DNA of 64,000 bases from JBBATK01 sp044228285. Its GTDB lineage: Bacteria; Bacteroidota; Ignavibacteria; Kapaibacteriales; NICIL-2. Both the position numbers and the translations under genes were made by a program. Position 1 is the first letter of the stretch. Each line of letters starts with the position of its first letter. Under the pieces are notes generated by a model that searched no databases, was not told the origin of the DNA, and worked only from the letters and a program-made list of their open reading frames with translations. The DNA lies in NCBI GenBank assembly GCA_044228285.1, contig JBGAVD010000001.1, forward strand, positions 124,001 to 188,000, read 5' to 3'. Positions 44,527 through 52,531 of this stretch are shown here, piece after piece.

Positions 44527-45532
44527 GGCTCCGTGCTCCTTCCATTTGCGATGGCACGAGATGACAACGCACAAAGTGGTCCGGACTGATTTCAACGAGC
44601 GGCGGTTCAACTGTTTCGCAGCGTTCTTCCTTCACTGTGCATCGAGTACAGAACTTACAGCCGGCCGGGAGATTCATGATGCTTGGAACGTTGCCTGGGA
44701 TGGCATGAAGTCGTTCGTGGCGTACGTGTTCATCTTCCGGACGTGGGATGGAACCCATCAAGCCTCGGGTGTAGGGATGCAAAGGTGTTGCAAAGAGCTC
44801 AGATACATTTGCGATTTCTTGAATTTTTCCGCCGTACATCACAATCACCCGTTGACAGGTTTCCGCAACCACTGCAAGATCGTGTGTGATGAGGAGAATA
44901 GCGGCTTCTTTACGACGTTCCTTCAGTTCAAGCATCAAGTCAATAATCTGTGCCTGAATCGTAACATCAAGGGCAGTTGTCGGCTCGTCGGCTATCAGGA
45001 GCGCTGGATTGCACGCAAGAGCGATCGCAATCATCACGCGTTGACGCATTCCTCCAGAGAACTGGTGCGGGTAGTCGTTAACACGCTTCTCAGGATCTGG
45101 AATGCCTACAAGTTTGAGCATTTCGATAGCTCGAACATTGGCTGCCTTTTCGTCGAGACCTTCGTGTGCCATGAGCACTTCCGAAATCTGCATGCCTACG
45201 CGGAAGACAGGATTGAGCGAAGTCATTGGCTCTTGGAAGATCATGGCGATTTGTTTGCCACGAATCTTGTACATGTCTTCATAGCTGAGCTTCACAATAT
45301 CAGTGCCCTGATACATGATAGAGCCATCTATGATCCGACCTGGAGGGTCGGGAATGAGTTTCATGATCGACAAGGCAGTGACCGACTTGCCAGAACCTGA
45401 TTCACCCACAATACCTAAGACTTCACCCTTATAAATGTCGAAGCTCACGCCGTCAACAGCCTTTGCCCAGGTACCTTCTATGTTAAAGTATGTCTTGAGA
45501 TTCTTTATCTCGAATAATTTTTCGTGCGTCAT
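44519..45532 (-). CDS. oligopeptide ABC transporter ATP-binding protein (DppD/OppD type)
   Basis: 337 aa. Walker A GIVGESGSGKSV, signature FSGGMRQRVMIAIAL, Walker B LLIADEPTTALDV, plus the C-terminal oligopeptide/dipeptide extension AGCKFCTRCTVKEERCE. It pairs with the next ATPase to power the two permeases. It starts 33 bases after the YejE-like gene and is translationally coupled to the second ATPase by overlap. Confidence 0.95.
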   Translation of the reverse strand: MTHEKLFEIKNLKTYFNIEGTWAKAVDGVSFDIYKGEVLGIVGESGSGKSVTALSIMKLIPDPPGRIIDGSIMYQGTDIVKLSYEDMYKIRGKQIAMIFQEPMTSLNPVFRVGMQISEVLMAHEGLDEKAANVRAIEMLKLVGIPDPEKRVNDYPHQFSGGMRQRVMIAIALACNPALLIADEPTTALDVTIQAQIIDLMLELKERRKEAAILLITHDLAVVAETCQRVIVMYGGKIQEIANVSELFATPLHPYTRGLMGSIPRPEDEHVRHERLHAIPGNVPSIMNLPAGCKFCTRCTVKEERCETVEPPLVEISPDHFVRCHLVPSQMEGARSHE

Positions 45533-45565
45533 GAACAGTAGAGTTGTTCTTGAAACGCAAACCGC

Positions 45566-46705
45566 TTAGCGCAGTCTGCTGAATGTTTTTGGATCAAAAG
45601 CTTCGCGGACTGCTTCGCCAATGAAGACCACTAAAAGCAAGGTTGTAAACATGGCTCCAAGGGGAACCAAAACCATCCACCAATAGCCGCTGGTGATTTC
45701 ACGCAAACCAACACCTACCATCTCACCCCAACTTGGAGTGGGAGGCGCAAGCCCGAAACCAAGAAACTCGAGGCTCACCAGGGCGCCGATTCCACCGACG
45801 ATAGCAAAGGGTAAAAACGTGATGATGGGAACTAGAGTGTTTGGTAGGATGTGCTTGACAAGGATGCGCCATGTGGGAACGCCGATGGAAACAGCGGCGG
45901 ACACATAATCCCGTGTTTTTTCTCGATAGTACTGCGCTCTCATCTGCGCTGCGATACTGATCCAGGCAAATGCGGAGAGAATACAAACGAGTAAGAAAAA
46001 GCTAGGGCGGAAAATGGATACCAGAATAATAATCAAAAAGAGAAAAGGCAAGGACTGCCAGATTTCAATAAAACGCTGCATGATAAGGTCGAACTTGCCA
46101 CCAAAGTACCCCATGAAGGCTCCGATAGGAATTCCAATGAGATACTCGATCAGTGCTACGAGCAACGCGAAAGACATGGATGTTTGAAATCCGTAGGTCA
46201 TTCGAGCTAACACATCGCGGCCGCGATCATCTGTTCCCATCGGACGTGGCAGTGATGAGCCCTTGGTTGCAAATGGAGCACAAAATGGCTCGTTGCCACT
46301 TACGGAAATGTCTTCTATGGGACTAAAGGGATAGATCGGCATAATCACCGTATTCGCCCCACCTTCTGCCTCATACTGCTTCTGTAGATCGCGATAGATA
46401 CACTCAGCTTTATTGCCCACTTGGCCAAGGGTCTCACCACTAATGAATGGAGGTCCAGCTATTGCACCAATGCCGGGAATGTCGAAGAAATCGCGCACGG
46501 CAGGGAAGTAGCTTGTTCCATTGTAGCTAACGTACAAGGCTTTGTTGTTGATCATCAGCGGTAAAGCAAACGATAACAGGTACAAGGTTGTGAGAATGAT
46601 GAGCGACCAGTATCCACGACGTATAGTCTGGAATTTTTTCCATCGGCGCTGGTTAATAGACAAAATCTTCTGTCCAGCAGGCGCTGCAGTTGTGTTTTTT
46701 GACAT
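45566..46705 (-). CDS. yejE: ABC transporter permease, YejE-like
   Basis: 379 aa. The N terminus INQRRWKKFQTIRRGYWSLI, then NNKALYVSYNGTSYFP, closely follows the YejE pattern, including the periplasmic insertion before GTDDRGRDVLARMTYG. About six membrane segments; the ATPase-coupling EAA loop is AAVSIGVPTWRILVKHILPN. The C terminus FIGEAVREAFDPKTF also fits YejE. It is the second permease of a peptide importer and lies 45 bases after the YejB-like gene. Confidence 0.92.
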   Translation of the reverse strand: MSKNTTAAPAGQKILSINQRRWKKFQTIRRGYWSLIILTTLYLLSFALPLMINNKALYVSYNGTSYFPAVRDFFDIPGIGAIAGPPFISGETLGQVGNKAECIYRDLQKQYEAEGGANTVIMPIYPFSPIEDISVSGNEPFCAPFATKGSSLPRPMGTDDRGRDVLARMTYGFQTSMSFALLVALIEYLIGIPIGAFMGYFGGKFDLIMQRFIEIWQSLPFLFLIIILVSIFRPSFFLLVCILSAFAWISIAAQMRAQYYREKTRDYVSAAVSIGVPTWRILVKHILPNTLVPIITFLPFAIVGGIGALVSLEFLGFGLAPPTPSWGEMVGVGLREITSGYWWMVLVPLGAMFTTLLLVVFIGEAVREAFDPKTFSRLR

Positions 46706-46750
46706 AGCTACGAATGTTGAATTCGGCGAACCGAATGATGGTCGATTCGC

Positions 46751-47986
46751 TTATTGATAGCGAATTCGGGGATCGACGAGCGATACCGCAAGATCCGACA
46801 AAATTGAACCCAAAAGTGTAATGGAAACGGAGATCACCGTAAAGCAAAAGACTATGGGATAATCTCGTGATACTACTGCTTCAAACGAAAGTTTACCTAT
46901 ACCATCAATGTTAAACACCGATTCAATCAAGTACGAACCGGTAATGAACAAGACGATGACATAGCCAATTCCAGCTGCAATAGGAATGATTGAGTTCCGC
47001 ATAGCATGGAGCCAGATAACGCGCTGCTCGCGAATTCCTTTGGCGAAAGCTGTGCGGACGTAATCCTGCGAGAGGTTCTCCAGCAGGGAGTTTTTCATAA
47101 GCATGGTTAAGGTTGCAAAGCCACCTAAAGAGTAGGCTACTAAGGGCAACACAAAGTGACTTGCTCTGTCGATGATCTTGTCGATCAACGAAAAATCATC
47201 ATACAGTTTGTCTTGAAAGCCACCCAATGGAAAAATGGGCAGGAAGTTGCTTGTACTTAGTAACACAACAAGCACCGCACCCAAAGCCCAGCCTGGAACT
47301 GAGTAGGCGACAAAGACGATAGATGATGAGGCAAAATCGAAGGTGCTATTGTGCTTCAATGCCTTTTGAATGCCCAGGTATACGCAGATGATATACGAAA
47401 GAATAAAGCTGATGATACCAAATTGAATTGAGATTGGCATCCGGTCTTTGATGAGCTCAAGTACAGGTTTGCGATAGGTGTATGACTTGCCAAAGTTGCC
47501 AGTAAGAATACCGCTGAACTCTTCTCGAAACACTCGGTACTTTACTTGACCACTATCATTCACGCTTTGCCCAACTTGCCAACCCTGTATCTCTACACTT
47601 TCGTTATCGGCATCATAGATTTTCCAATTGTCTGTACTCCCTTTCACTACTAAGCTCTTGCCGTCGCCTACCAGACGACGGGTGCCTGGAACAACGTTAT
47701 AGGTCTCTGCTTCACGCTTCCATACTCCCAGCCAAATCATATAACGAATATGAATGGGTTTATCGAAGCCATAAAAACGCTTCAGTTCATCAAGTGCTTC
47801 TGTTGGCATACTCTGCCCTTGCATGTTCGATGCACTACCGCCCTCTGTACTGCCGCGTTTCAAAGCCATCAATTGTTGCTCGAGCGGTCCGCCGGGAGCA
47901 AGCTGAACGATGGTGAACACCACTAGTGTACAACCGATGAAGGTTGGAATGGTGAGGAGTATGCGTCGTATGAAGTATGAGAACAT
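46751..47986 (-). CDS. yejB: ABC transporter permease, YejB-like
   Basis: 411 aa, longer than OppB/DppB (about 306-340). An N-terminal span (FIRRILLTIPTFIGCTLVVFTIVQLAPGGPLEQQ) is followed by a large periplasmic insertion (about residues 45-165) that contains a charged, repeat-free segment (SLVVKGSTDNWKIYDADNES). The core has GNFGKSYTYRKPV and the coupling loop AFAKGIREQRVIWLHAMRNS. The insertion is longer than in E. coli YejB and may help dock the binding protein. Confidence 0.9.
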   Translation of the reverse strand: MFSYFIRRILLTIPTFIGCTLVVFTIVQLAPGGPLEQQLMALKRGSTEGGSASNMQGQSMPTEALDELKRFYGFDKPIHIRYMIWLGVWKREAETYNVVPGTRRLVGDGKSLVVKGSTDNWKIYDADNESVEIQGWQVGQSVNDSGQVKYRVFREEFSGILTGNFGKSYTYRKPVLELIKDRMPISIQFGIISFILSYIICVYLGIQKALKHNSTFDFASSSIVFVAYSVPGWALGAVLVVLLSTSNFLPIFPLGGFQDKLYDDFSLIDKIIDRASHFVLPLVAYSLGGFATLTMLMKNSLLENLSQDYVRTAFAKGIREQRVIWLHAMRNSIIPIAAGIGYVIVLFITGSYLIESVFNIDGIGKLSFEAVVSRDYPIVFCFTVISVSITLLGSILSDLAVSLVDPRIRYQ

Positions 47987-48030
47987 AAACAGTCGTTAGT
48001 ATGTGTTGTGAGCCAGAATTCGATTGACAA

Positions 48031-49977
48031 TTAGTTCTTCAGTGACTTCCAGTAGCGATTCTCTTGGATTTCCTTTGGTCCGTCGATATCTGCTTTTTTG
48101 GCTTTTGCGGCTTCGATCGCAGCTGCCTTCTCTGGATCGTACCACCATGTCATTGCTATGGTGCGATAGATATAGGAGAGTTGCGTATAACGAGGTGCAA
48201 CGAATTCAGGCATGCCGAACTTGTCCCAGTACGCAAAGCGAATACCGCGAGGATTCCACTGTTGAACATTGTAATGAATTGAAGCAGCAATACTGTCTAT
48301 TTCTCTGATAATCTTGATTTGTTCCTTGATGTCGAAGCTTTGATCATAGAGATCTAAGAGCTGATCAACGCGAGCATTCTTGATTCCTTGAATGTTGTTG
48401 TTGTCGGTTTTATCAGCAAGCGTCGACTTCATAGACGTTTCAGGGTTTGGTGTGAGCAAACCGCCATAACCGAAGTAGAATACTTCAAAATTGCGAGCAT
48501 CGATGTTCTTGATTGTTGTTGGCCAATCTTCAAACTTGATTTGCATGTCAATACCAGCTTTGCGAAGCTCTTGTTGGGTAGGGGTTACAAAGCGCTCTGC
48601 TGTCTTCGTGATGGCGAGTTCAATACTCAGAGTTTTACCATTCTTTGTGCGAATTCCCTGAGCATTGCGTTGCGACCAACCTGCTTCATCCAAAAGCTTG
48701 CCTGCGAGATCTGGATTGTACTCCATCTTCTCGTTGTTTGGGCATTCGTAAACACTATTCGGATACTCTGAATCGTAGGGCTCATACTCGTTATAGAGGA
48801 GCTTCTCAATAATCTGCTTGCGAGGAACCAAGTGAGCAAAGGCTTTGCGAACTCTGATGTCGCTCCATGGCTCACGTCGCATGTTGAAAGCGTAGCCAGA
48901 AGTTCCCATAGGCGCATCATTGAACAAACGGTAGCGCTTTACCCAACCATGCTTGATAGCGTCGTACTCTGTGTCCTTGATCCACTTCTCCGTTGTCGCC
49001 ATGTTAAAACGGAAGATATCGCCTTCACCATTCTTGAATTTCTCATACTGAAGGGTTGGGTTGTCACGCACAACCTCATAGACCAAGCGATCGAAGTTGC
49101 CTGAGTAACGTCCCATTGGGTTCTCTTTATCCCAGTAATCGTCGCGACGTGTAAGGATGTACTGAACACCGTCTTTGATATCGGATTCCAAGAGGATATA
49201 TGGTCCCGAGCCTACAGGCATCTTCTGATTATACTTCTCTAAGTACTCACGTCCGGTCAACTTGCCAATCTCATTTGCCGATTGAATCAGCATGCCAGCG
49301 AAGTACAACATGTTGCGGAAGTTGAGTGACTTCGCCTTAACGCTAACAATGTACTTGGACAATGCCACCGGAGCTTCGAATTTGGAATAGACAACCAAGT
49401 TCGATGGCTCTAAAAGAGTCTCATCCATCATAAGGTTATAACTCGCAAGTACGTCTGCAGAGGTAACAGGAGAGCCGTCGGAAAAGCGGGCGTTGGGATT
49501 GATACGGAAGCTAAAGGTCATTTTGTCTTCGCTGATTTTCCAGTGCGAAGCAAGGGCAGGAACAAAAGCACGGGTTACAGGGTGTTCTCCAAGCAGCGAC
49601 TCGTACACAATGGCTTTTACGTCTTGATTGTAGACAGAGGTTGAATTCTGTCCCTCCGGACGAAAGGTAGCAGGGAACTGATCGGAAACAATGCGGAATT
49701 CGCCGCCTTTAACAGCACGCGGATCACCGAAATACTTCATTTCTTCTTCTTTTGGCACATAAGTCTGAAAGCCCATTTTCTCAGCAACTGCTTCGAAACC
49801 ATTGCCCCCTAAGGTGTCTGGTACTGATGGATCAGCGCCAGGAGGAGCATCTACTTTATGCCACAAAGCGAAGTTCTTTGAGTTGCTCGGCGGCATTTTG
49901 TACTCGCGTTTACGATTGCAGCCTACGGTGAAGAGTACTGCGGCAAGAACAATGAGAAGAGTTGTGCTGTTACGCAT
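48031..49977 (-). CDS. yejA: peptide-binding lipoprotein, SBP family 5, YejA-like
   Basis: 648 aa. Lipoprotein signal with lipobox TVGC at Cys20. The body is a family 5 binding protein: KGGEFRIVSDQFPATFRPEG, YESLLGEHPVTRAFVPALASHWKISEDKMTFSFRINPNARFSDGSPVTSADV, then PVGSGPYILLES and RRDDYWDKENPM. It is the first gene of the transporter unit (binding protein, two permeases, two ATPases; gaps 33-45 bases). YejABEF systems import peptides, including microcin C in E. coli; here nutrient peptides are the likely cargo. Confidence 0.92.
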   Translation of the reverse strand: MRNSTTLLIVLAAVLFTVGCNRKREYKMPPSNSKNFALWHKVDAPPGADPSVPDTLGGNGFEAVAEKMGFQTYVPKEEEMKYFGDPRAVKGGEFRIVSDQFPATFRPEGQNSTSVYNQDVKAIVYESLLGEHPVTRAFVPALASHWKISEDKMTFSFRINPNARFSDGSPVTSADVLASYNLMMDETLLEPSNLVVYSKFEAPVALSKYIVSVKAKSLNFRNMLYFAGMLIQSANEIGKLTGREYLEKYNQKMPVGSGPYILLESDIKDGVQYILTRRDDYWDKENPMGRYSGNFDRLVYEVVRDNPTLQYEKFKNGEGDIFRFNMATTEKWIKDTEYDAIKHGWVKRYRLFNDAPMGTSGYAFNMRREPWSDIRVRKAFAHLVPRKQIIEKLLYNEYEPYDSEYPNSVYECPNNEKMEYNPDLAGKLLDEAGWSQRNAQGIRTKNGKTLSIELAITKTAERFVTPTQQELRKAGIDMQIKFEDWPTTIKNIDARNFEVFYFGYGGLLTPNPETSMKSTLADKTDNNNIQGIKNARVDQLLDLYDQSFDIKEQIKIIREIDSIAASIHYNVQQWNPRGIRFAYWDKFGMPEFVAPRYTQLSYIYRTIAMTWWYDPEKAAAIEAAKAKKADIDGPKEIQENRYWKSLKN

Positions 49978-50137
49978 TGAAACAATCCTTGAAAGATGTG
50001 GAAAGTCTAGAGTGTGATGGCTGCGATAGTAAACCGCAGAATCCCCTAACGGAGCGTAAAAATAGCACTGCTGGTGTTCTGCACATAATAAAAAAACAAT
50101 GGCGGGACTAGCTTCAGATTGGCGTTCCTCTCTGTGA

Positions 50138-50145
50138 TATTTTTG
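50138..50145 (+). promoter_or_regulatory. possible -7 element before the flavin reductase gene
   Basis: TATTTTTG fits TAnnTTTG and lies 46 bases before ATG 50191. ATTG at 50118-50121 is upstream, but the gap of 16 is shorter than the usual 19-21. Confidence 0.3.
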
Positions 50146-50190
50146 TAGCTACTCGGATTCTTCATCGCAGCTTTCAACTTCGAACTTCTC

Positions 50191-51123
50191 ATGATTCACT
50201 ACGATCCTACCCTTATCTCGCACCGCGACTTTCACCAGATTCTCCTGAGTGGCGTTGCACCTCGTCCGATAGCTTTTGTGAGTTCAATGAACAGCGATGG
50301 ACAAGTCAACCTCGCGCCCTTTAGCTTCTTCAACGCTTTTGCCTCAAAGCCACCGGTGGTGGCTATCGGACCGGCTATTGCTGCGGCGACGGGACGTGAG
50401 AAGGACACGCTTTTGAATATCTTACAAACAGGCGAATGCACGATCTCTACCGTGAGCTATTCTTTTGTACAGCAAATGAACCTGGCCTCAACGGATTATG
50501 AACCTGGGGTCGATGAGTTCGTGAAGTCAGGCTTAACGAAAGCTTCGAGCGATCTTGTCAAAGCTCCTTATGTAGCTGAGTCCTTCTTCTCTATGGAATG
50601 TTCGCTTATTCAGAACATTGAATTGTTTCGTGAACAAGGGGGAAACGGGAACATCATGTTGCTCAAAGTACTGCGTGTGCATGTGAAAGAAAAGGCGATG
50701 ACGGATGGGAAGATTGATCCTCGGAAAATGGACCTGGTGGCGCGGATGGGTTATAAGTGGTATGCCCGTGTCCAGGCTGAGGACTGTTTTGAAGCGGGTC
50801 AGCCAAGACTTCGCGGCATTGGTATGGACAACCTGCCCTCCTTCATTCAACAAAGTCGCCTGCTTAGTGGCAATGACCTGGCTCAGCTGGCAATGGTGGA
50901 GAAGGTGCCCGAGATCGATCCCCAGTTTTCACTGGAAACGGTACTCAATACTCTCGGCTCAATAGAAAATGCCAAGCAAAACGCAGAGCTAACCGCACTT
51001 TCGAATTCGATTCGCGCCGCTGCTCCGAAACTCGGTGATGAGGACCGGCATCGATTGGCTGCCATCTGTTGTCAGCAAGGGCATAGTGATTGGGCTTGGC
51101 AGTGTTTGCTGCGTCCAGAGTAG
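50191..51123 (+). CDS. flavin reductase-like FMN-binding protein
   Basis: 310 aa. The first about 200 residues form an FMN-binding split barrel of the flavin reductase/DIM6-NTAB type: LLSGVAPRPIAFVSSMNSDGQVNLAPFSFFNAFASKPPVVAI, GREKDTLLNI, ECTISTVSYSFVQQMN. The C-terminal 100 residues (from about 210) are helical and not part of the usual domain (families are about 200 aa). It could be an FMN reductase or an FMN-dependent enzyme; partner unknown. Confidence 0.85.
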   Translation: MIHYDPTLISHRDFHQILLSGVAPRPIAFVSSMNSDGQVNLAPFSFFNAFASKPPVVAIGPAIAAATGREKDTLLNILQTGECTISTVSYSFVQQMNLASTDYEPGVDEFVKSGLTKASSDLVKAPYVAESFFSMECSLIQNIELFREQGGNGNIMLLKVLRVHVKEKAMTDGKIDPRKMDLVARMGYKWYARVQAEDCFEAGQPRLRGIGMDNLPSFIQQSRLLSGNDLAQLAMVEKVPEIDPQFSLETVLNTLGSIENAKQNAELTALSNSIRAAAPKLGDEDRHRLAAICCQQGHSDWAWQCLLRPE

Positions 51124-51236
51124 TCAAATTCTACGAGAATACGTACATTGTAGCCCAATTCGTTGCTGAACGAGATTCTCTTGCAACCTCAGAGCCGTAG
51201 CAACGTAGTGTAGGGGAAATCAATTTGGGAGCTGCT

Positions 51237-51947
51237 ATGCAATCTCGTATATGGGTCGGCGTAATCCTCATCCTTGTGGGTGCTGGATTCTTACTTGAAA
51301 ATACTGTTGGTTTTCCCTTTGGGGACATTTTTAGCATCTGGTGGCCCATCGTTTTTGTTATTGGCGGTGTAATCCAAATCGTCAACCGCCCTAATAAGCT
51401 CATGGGAGGACTGGTACTTATCGGTCTTGGCGGCTTGTTGATTGCTAATCATCTCACTGATACCGACTTCTGGTCCACAGCTCTTCCTCTGGCCCTCATC
51501 CTCTTCGGCATTGGTTTTCTGTTGCGAGATCGTGAAGCAAAGTCCGAAGCTCAGGTTCGAAAGTCCTTCACCATCAATATGGGCTCGAAGAATCCAACGG
51601 ATCTTACTGATGAGCTCATAGACATTAGCGCAATCTTCAGCGGCAGTTCTCATCGTGTTCACTCGAATAAGTTTCGTGGGGGCCGCATTAATTGTCTGTT
51701 CGGCGGTGTAGAACTGGACCTACGAACGGCGGAAATGGCAAGTACGGAGGCATCGCTCGATATTGATTGTACCTTTGGTGGTGTAGAGATCAAGGTTCCA
51801 CAATCCTGGAAAGTTGTGGTACATGGAACGCCTATCTTCGGAGGTATAGAAAACGATACCATCGTTCATCCTTCAGTTGCAGAAAACGTGCACACCCTTA
51901 CGGTGCGCGCATCTGTCGCCTTCGGCGGCATGGAAATCAAGAATTGA
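51237..51947 (+). CDS. LiaF-like membrane protein (DUF5668 + LiaF C-terminal domain)
   Basis: 236 aa from ATG 51237, five bases after GGGAG; a TTG at 51225 is possible. Four predicted membrane segments (about 4-20, 30-47, 54-70 and 79-95) are followed by a soluble beta-helix-like domain with a repeated FGGVE/FGGIE motif (LFGGVELDLR, TFGGVEIKV, IFGGIENDT, AFGGMEIKN). This matches the LiaF-type envelope-stress family. No LiaRS two-component genes are adjacent, so regulation of cell-envelope response is inferred from the fold alone. Confidence 0.85.
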   Translation: MQSRIWVGVILILVGAGFLLENTVGFPFGDIFSIWWPIVFVIGGVIQIVNRPNKLMGGLVLIGLGGLLIANHLTDTDFWSTALPLALILFGIGFLLRDREAKSEAQVRKSFTINMGSKNPTDLTDELIDISAIFSGSSHRVHSNKFRGGRINCLFGGVELDLRTAEMASTEASLDIDCTFGGVEIKVPQSWKVVVHGTPIFGGIENDTIVHPSVAENVHTLTVRASVAFGGMEIKN

Positions 51948-51960
51948 TCATCATTCTCGC

Positions 51961-51973
51961 GGCGCTGCGCGCC
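51961..51973. repeat. triloop mini-hairpin GGCGC-TGC-GCGCC
   Basis: A perfect 5-bp stem with loop TGC, 14 bases after the stop of the LiaF-like gene; same class as those at 5438 and 59830. Confidence 0.55.
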
Positions 51974-52054
51974 ACTTCTGCGATATCGGTCTAGGATAGT
52001 ACTGTAATCCCTACTAACGATCGCTCGTGTCGTTGAGTCGAAGTCCTATACTCT

Positions 52055-52089
52055 AAAGCTCTTCCTGTGTTCGTCACGAGAAGAGCTTT
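52055..52089 (+). terminator. terminator-like hairpin before copZ
   Basis: AAAGCTCTTC (52055-52064) and GAAGAGCTTT (52080-52089) form a perfect 10-bp stem around a 15-base loop, with a mixed CTTGCTTTG tract after it. Possible end of the LiaF-like transcript. Confidence 0.45.
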
Positions 52090-52264
52090 CTTGCTTTGAT
52101 GTTGATCTGTCGTCTGATAGATGTTCTATGCTGAACTCCGTGTAGTGTACCTGACTGTATCTGTGCCTGATTTCCAAGAACAAACATGTACCTCGTGGTC
52201 GAAATGATGTACAAGACACCTACACATCAGGCTGTAGTTTGCACCCTCACTATGAAACAATGCC

Positions 52265-52519
52265 ATGCAGAACATCGCTTCTTCTGAACCACCAACCATC
52301 ATCGAAGAATATCGTGTTGATGGAATGAGCTGTAAAGGTTGTGTTGCCTCGGTTCTAGTTGCACTTAAGAATGTACCAGGTGTGTATTCCGTTAGTGTCA
52401 ATCTGGAAAATGCAATAGCAGAGGTTGAATATGATCCCACCATACAAGCAAGCAAGGAGCAAATGAAGACCGCAGTCGAGAAACTCGGCTATCGTTTTCT
52501 TCCTCTGTCTGCCGCTTAG
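52265..52519 (+). CDS. copZ: copper chaperone, heavy-metal-associated domain (CopZ-like)
   Basis: 84 aa, one HMA domain with the metal site GMSCKGC (Cys23, Cys26) and the usual beta-alpha-beta-beta-alpha-beta order (IIEEYRVDGM, AIAEVEYDP). It ends LGYRFLPLSAA. It lies 12 bases before copA on the same strand, so it most likely delivers Cu(I) to the ATPase. Confidence 0.93.
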   Translation: MQNIASSEPPTIIEEYRVDGMSCKGCVASVLVALKNVPGVYSVSVNLENAIAEVEYDPTIQASKEQMKTAVEKLGYRFLPLSAA

Positions 52520-52531
52520 AAGAGAGTTCTT

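Larger units (their letters stand above)
51948..52264. other. 317-bp spacer before copZ
   Basis: Contains the mini-hairpin GGCGC-TGC-GCGCC (51961-51973) right after the LiaF-like gene and a terminator-like hairpin at 52055-52089. A copper-responsive operator should lie before copZ, but no CueR- or CopY-like dyad is evident. Confidence 0.5.

Noticed and set aside
44459..45400. 313-codon frame antisense to the DppD-type ATPase
   Set aside because: A shadow of the conserved gene on the other strand; no family look.
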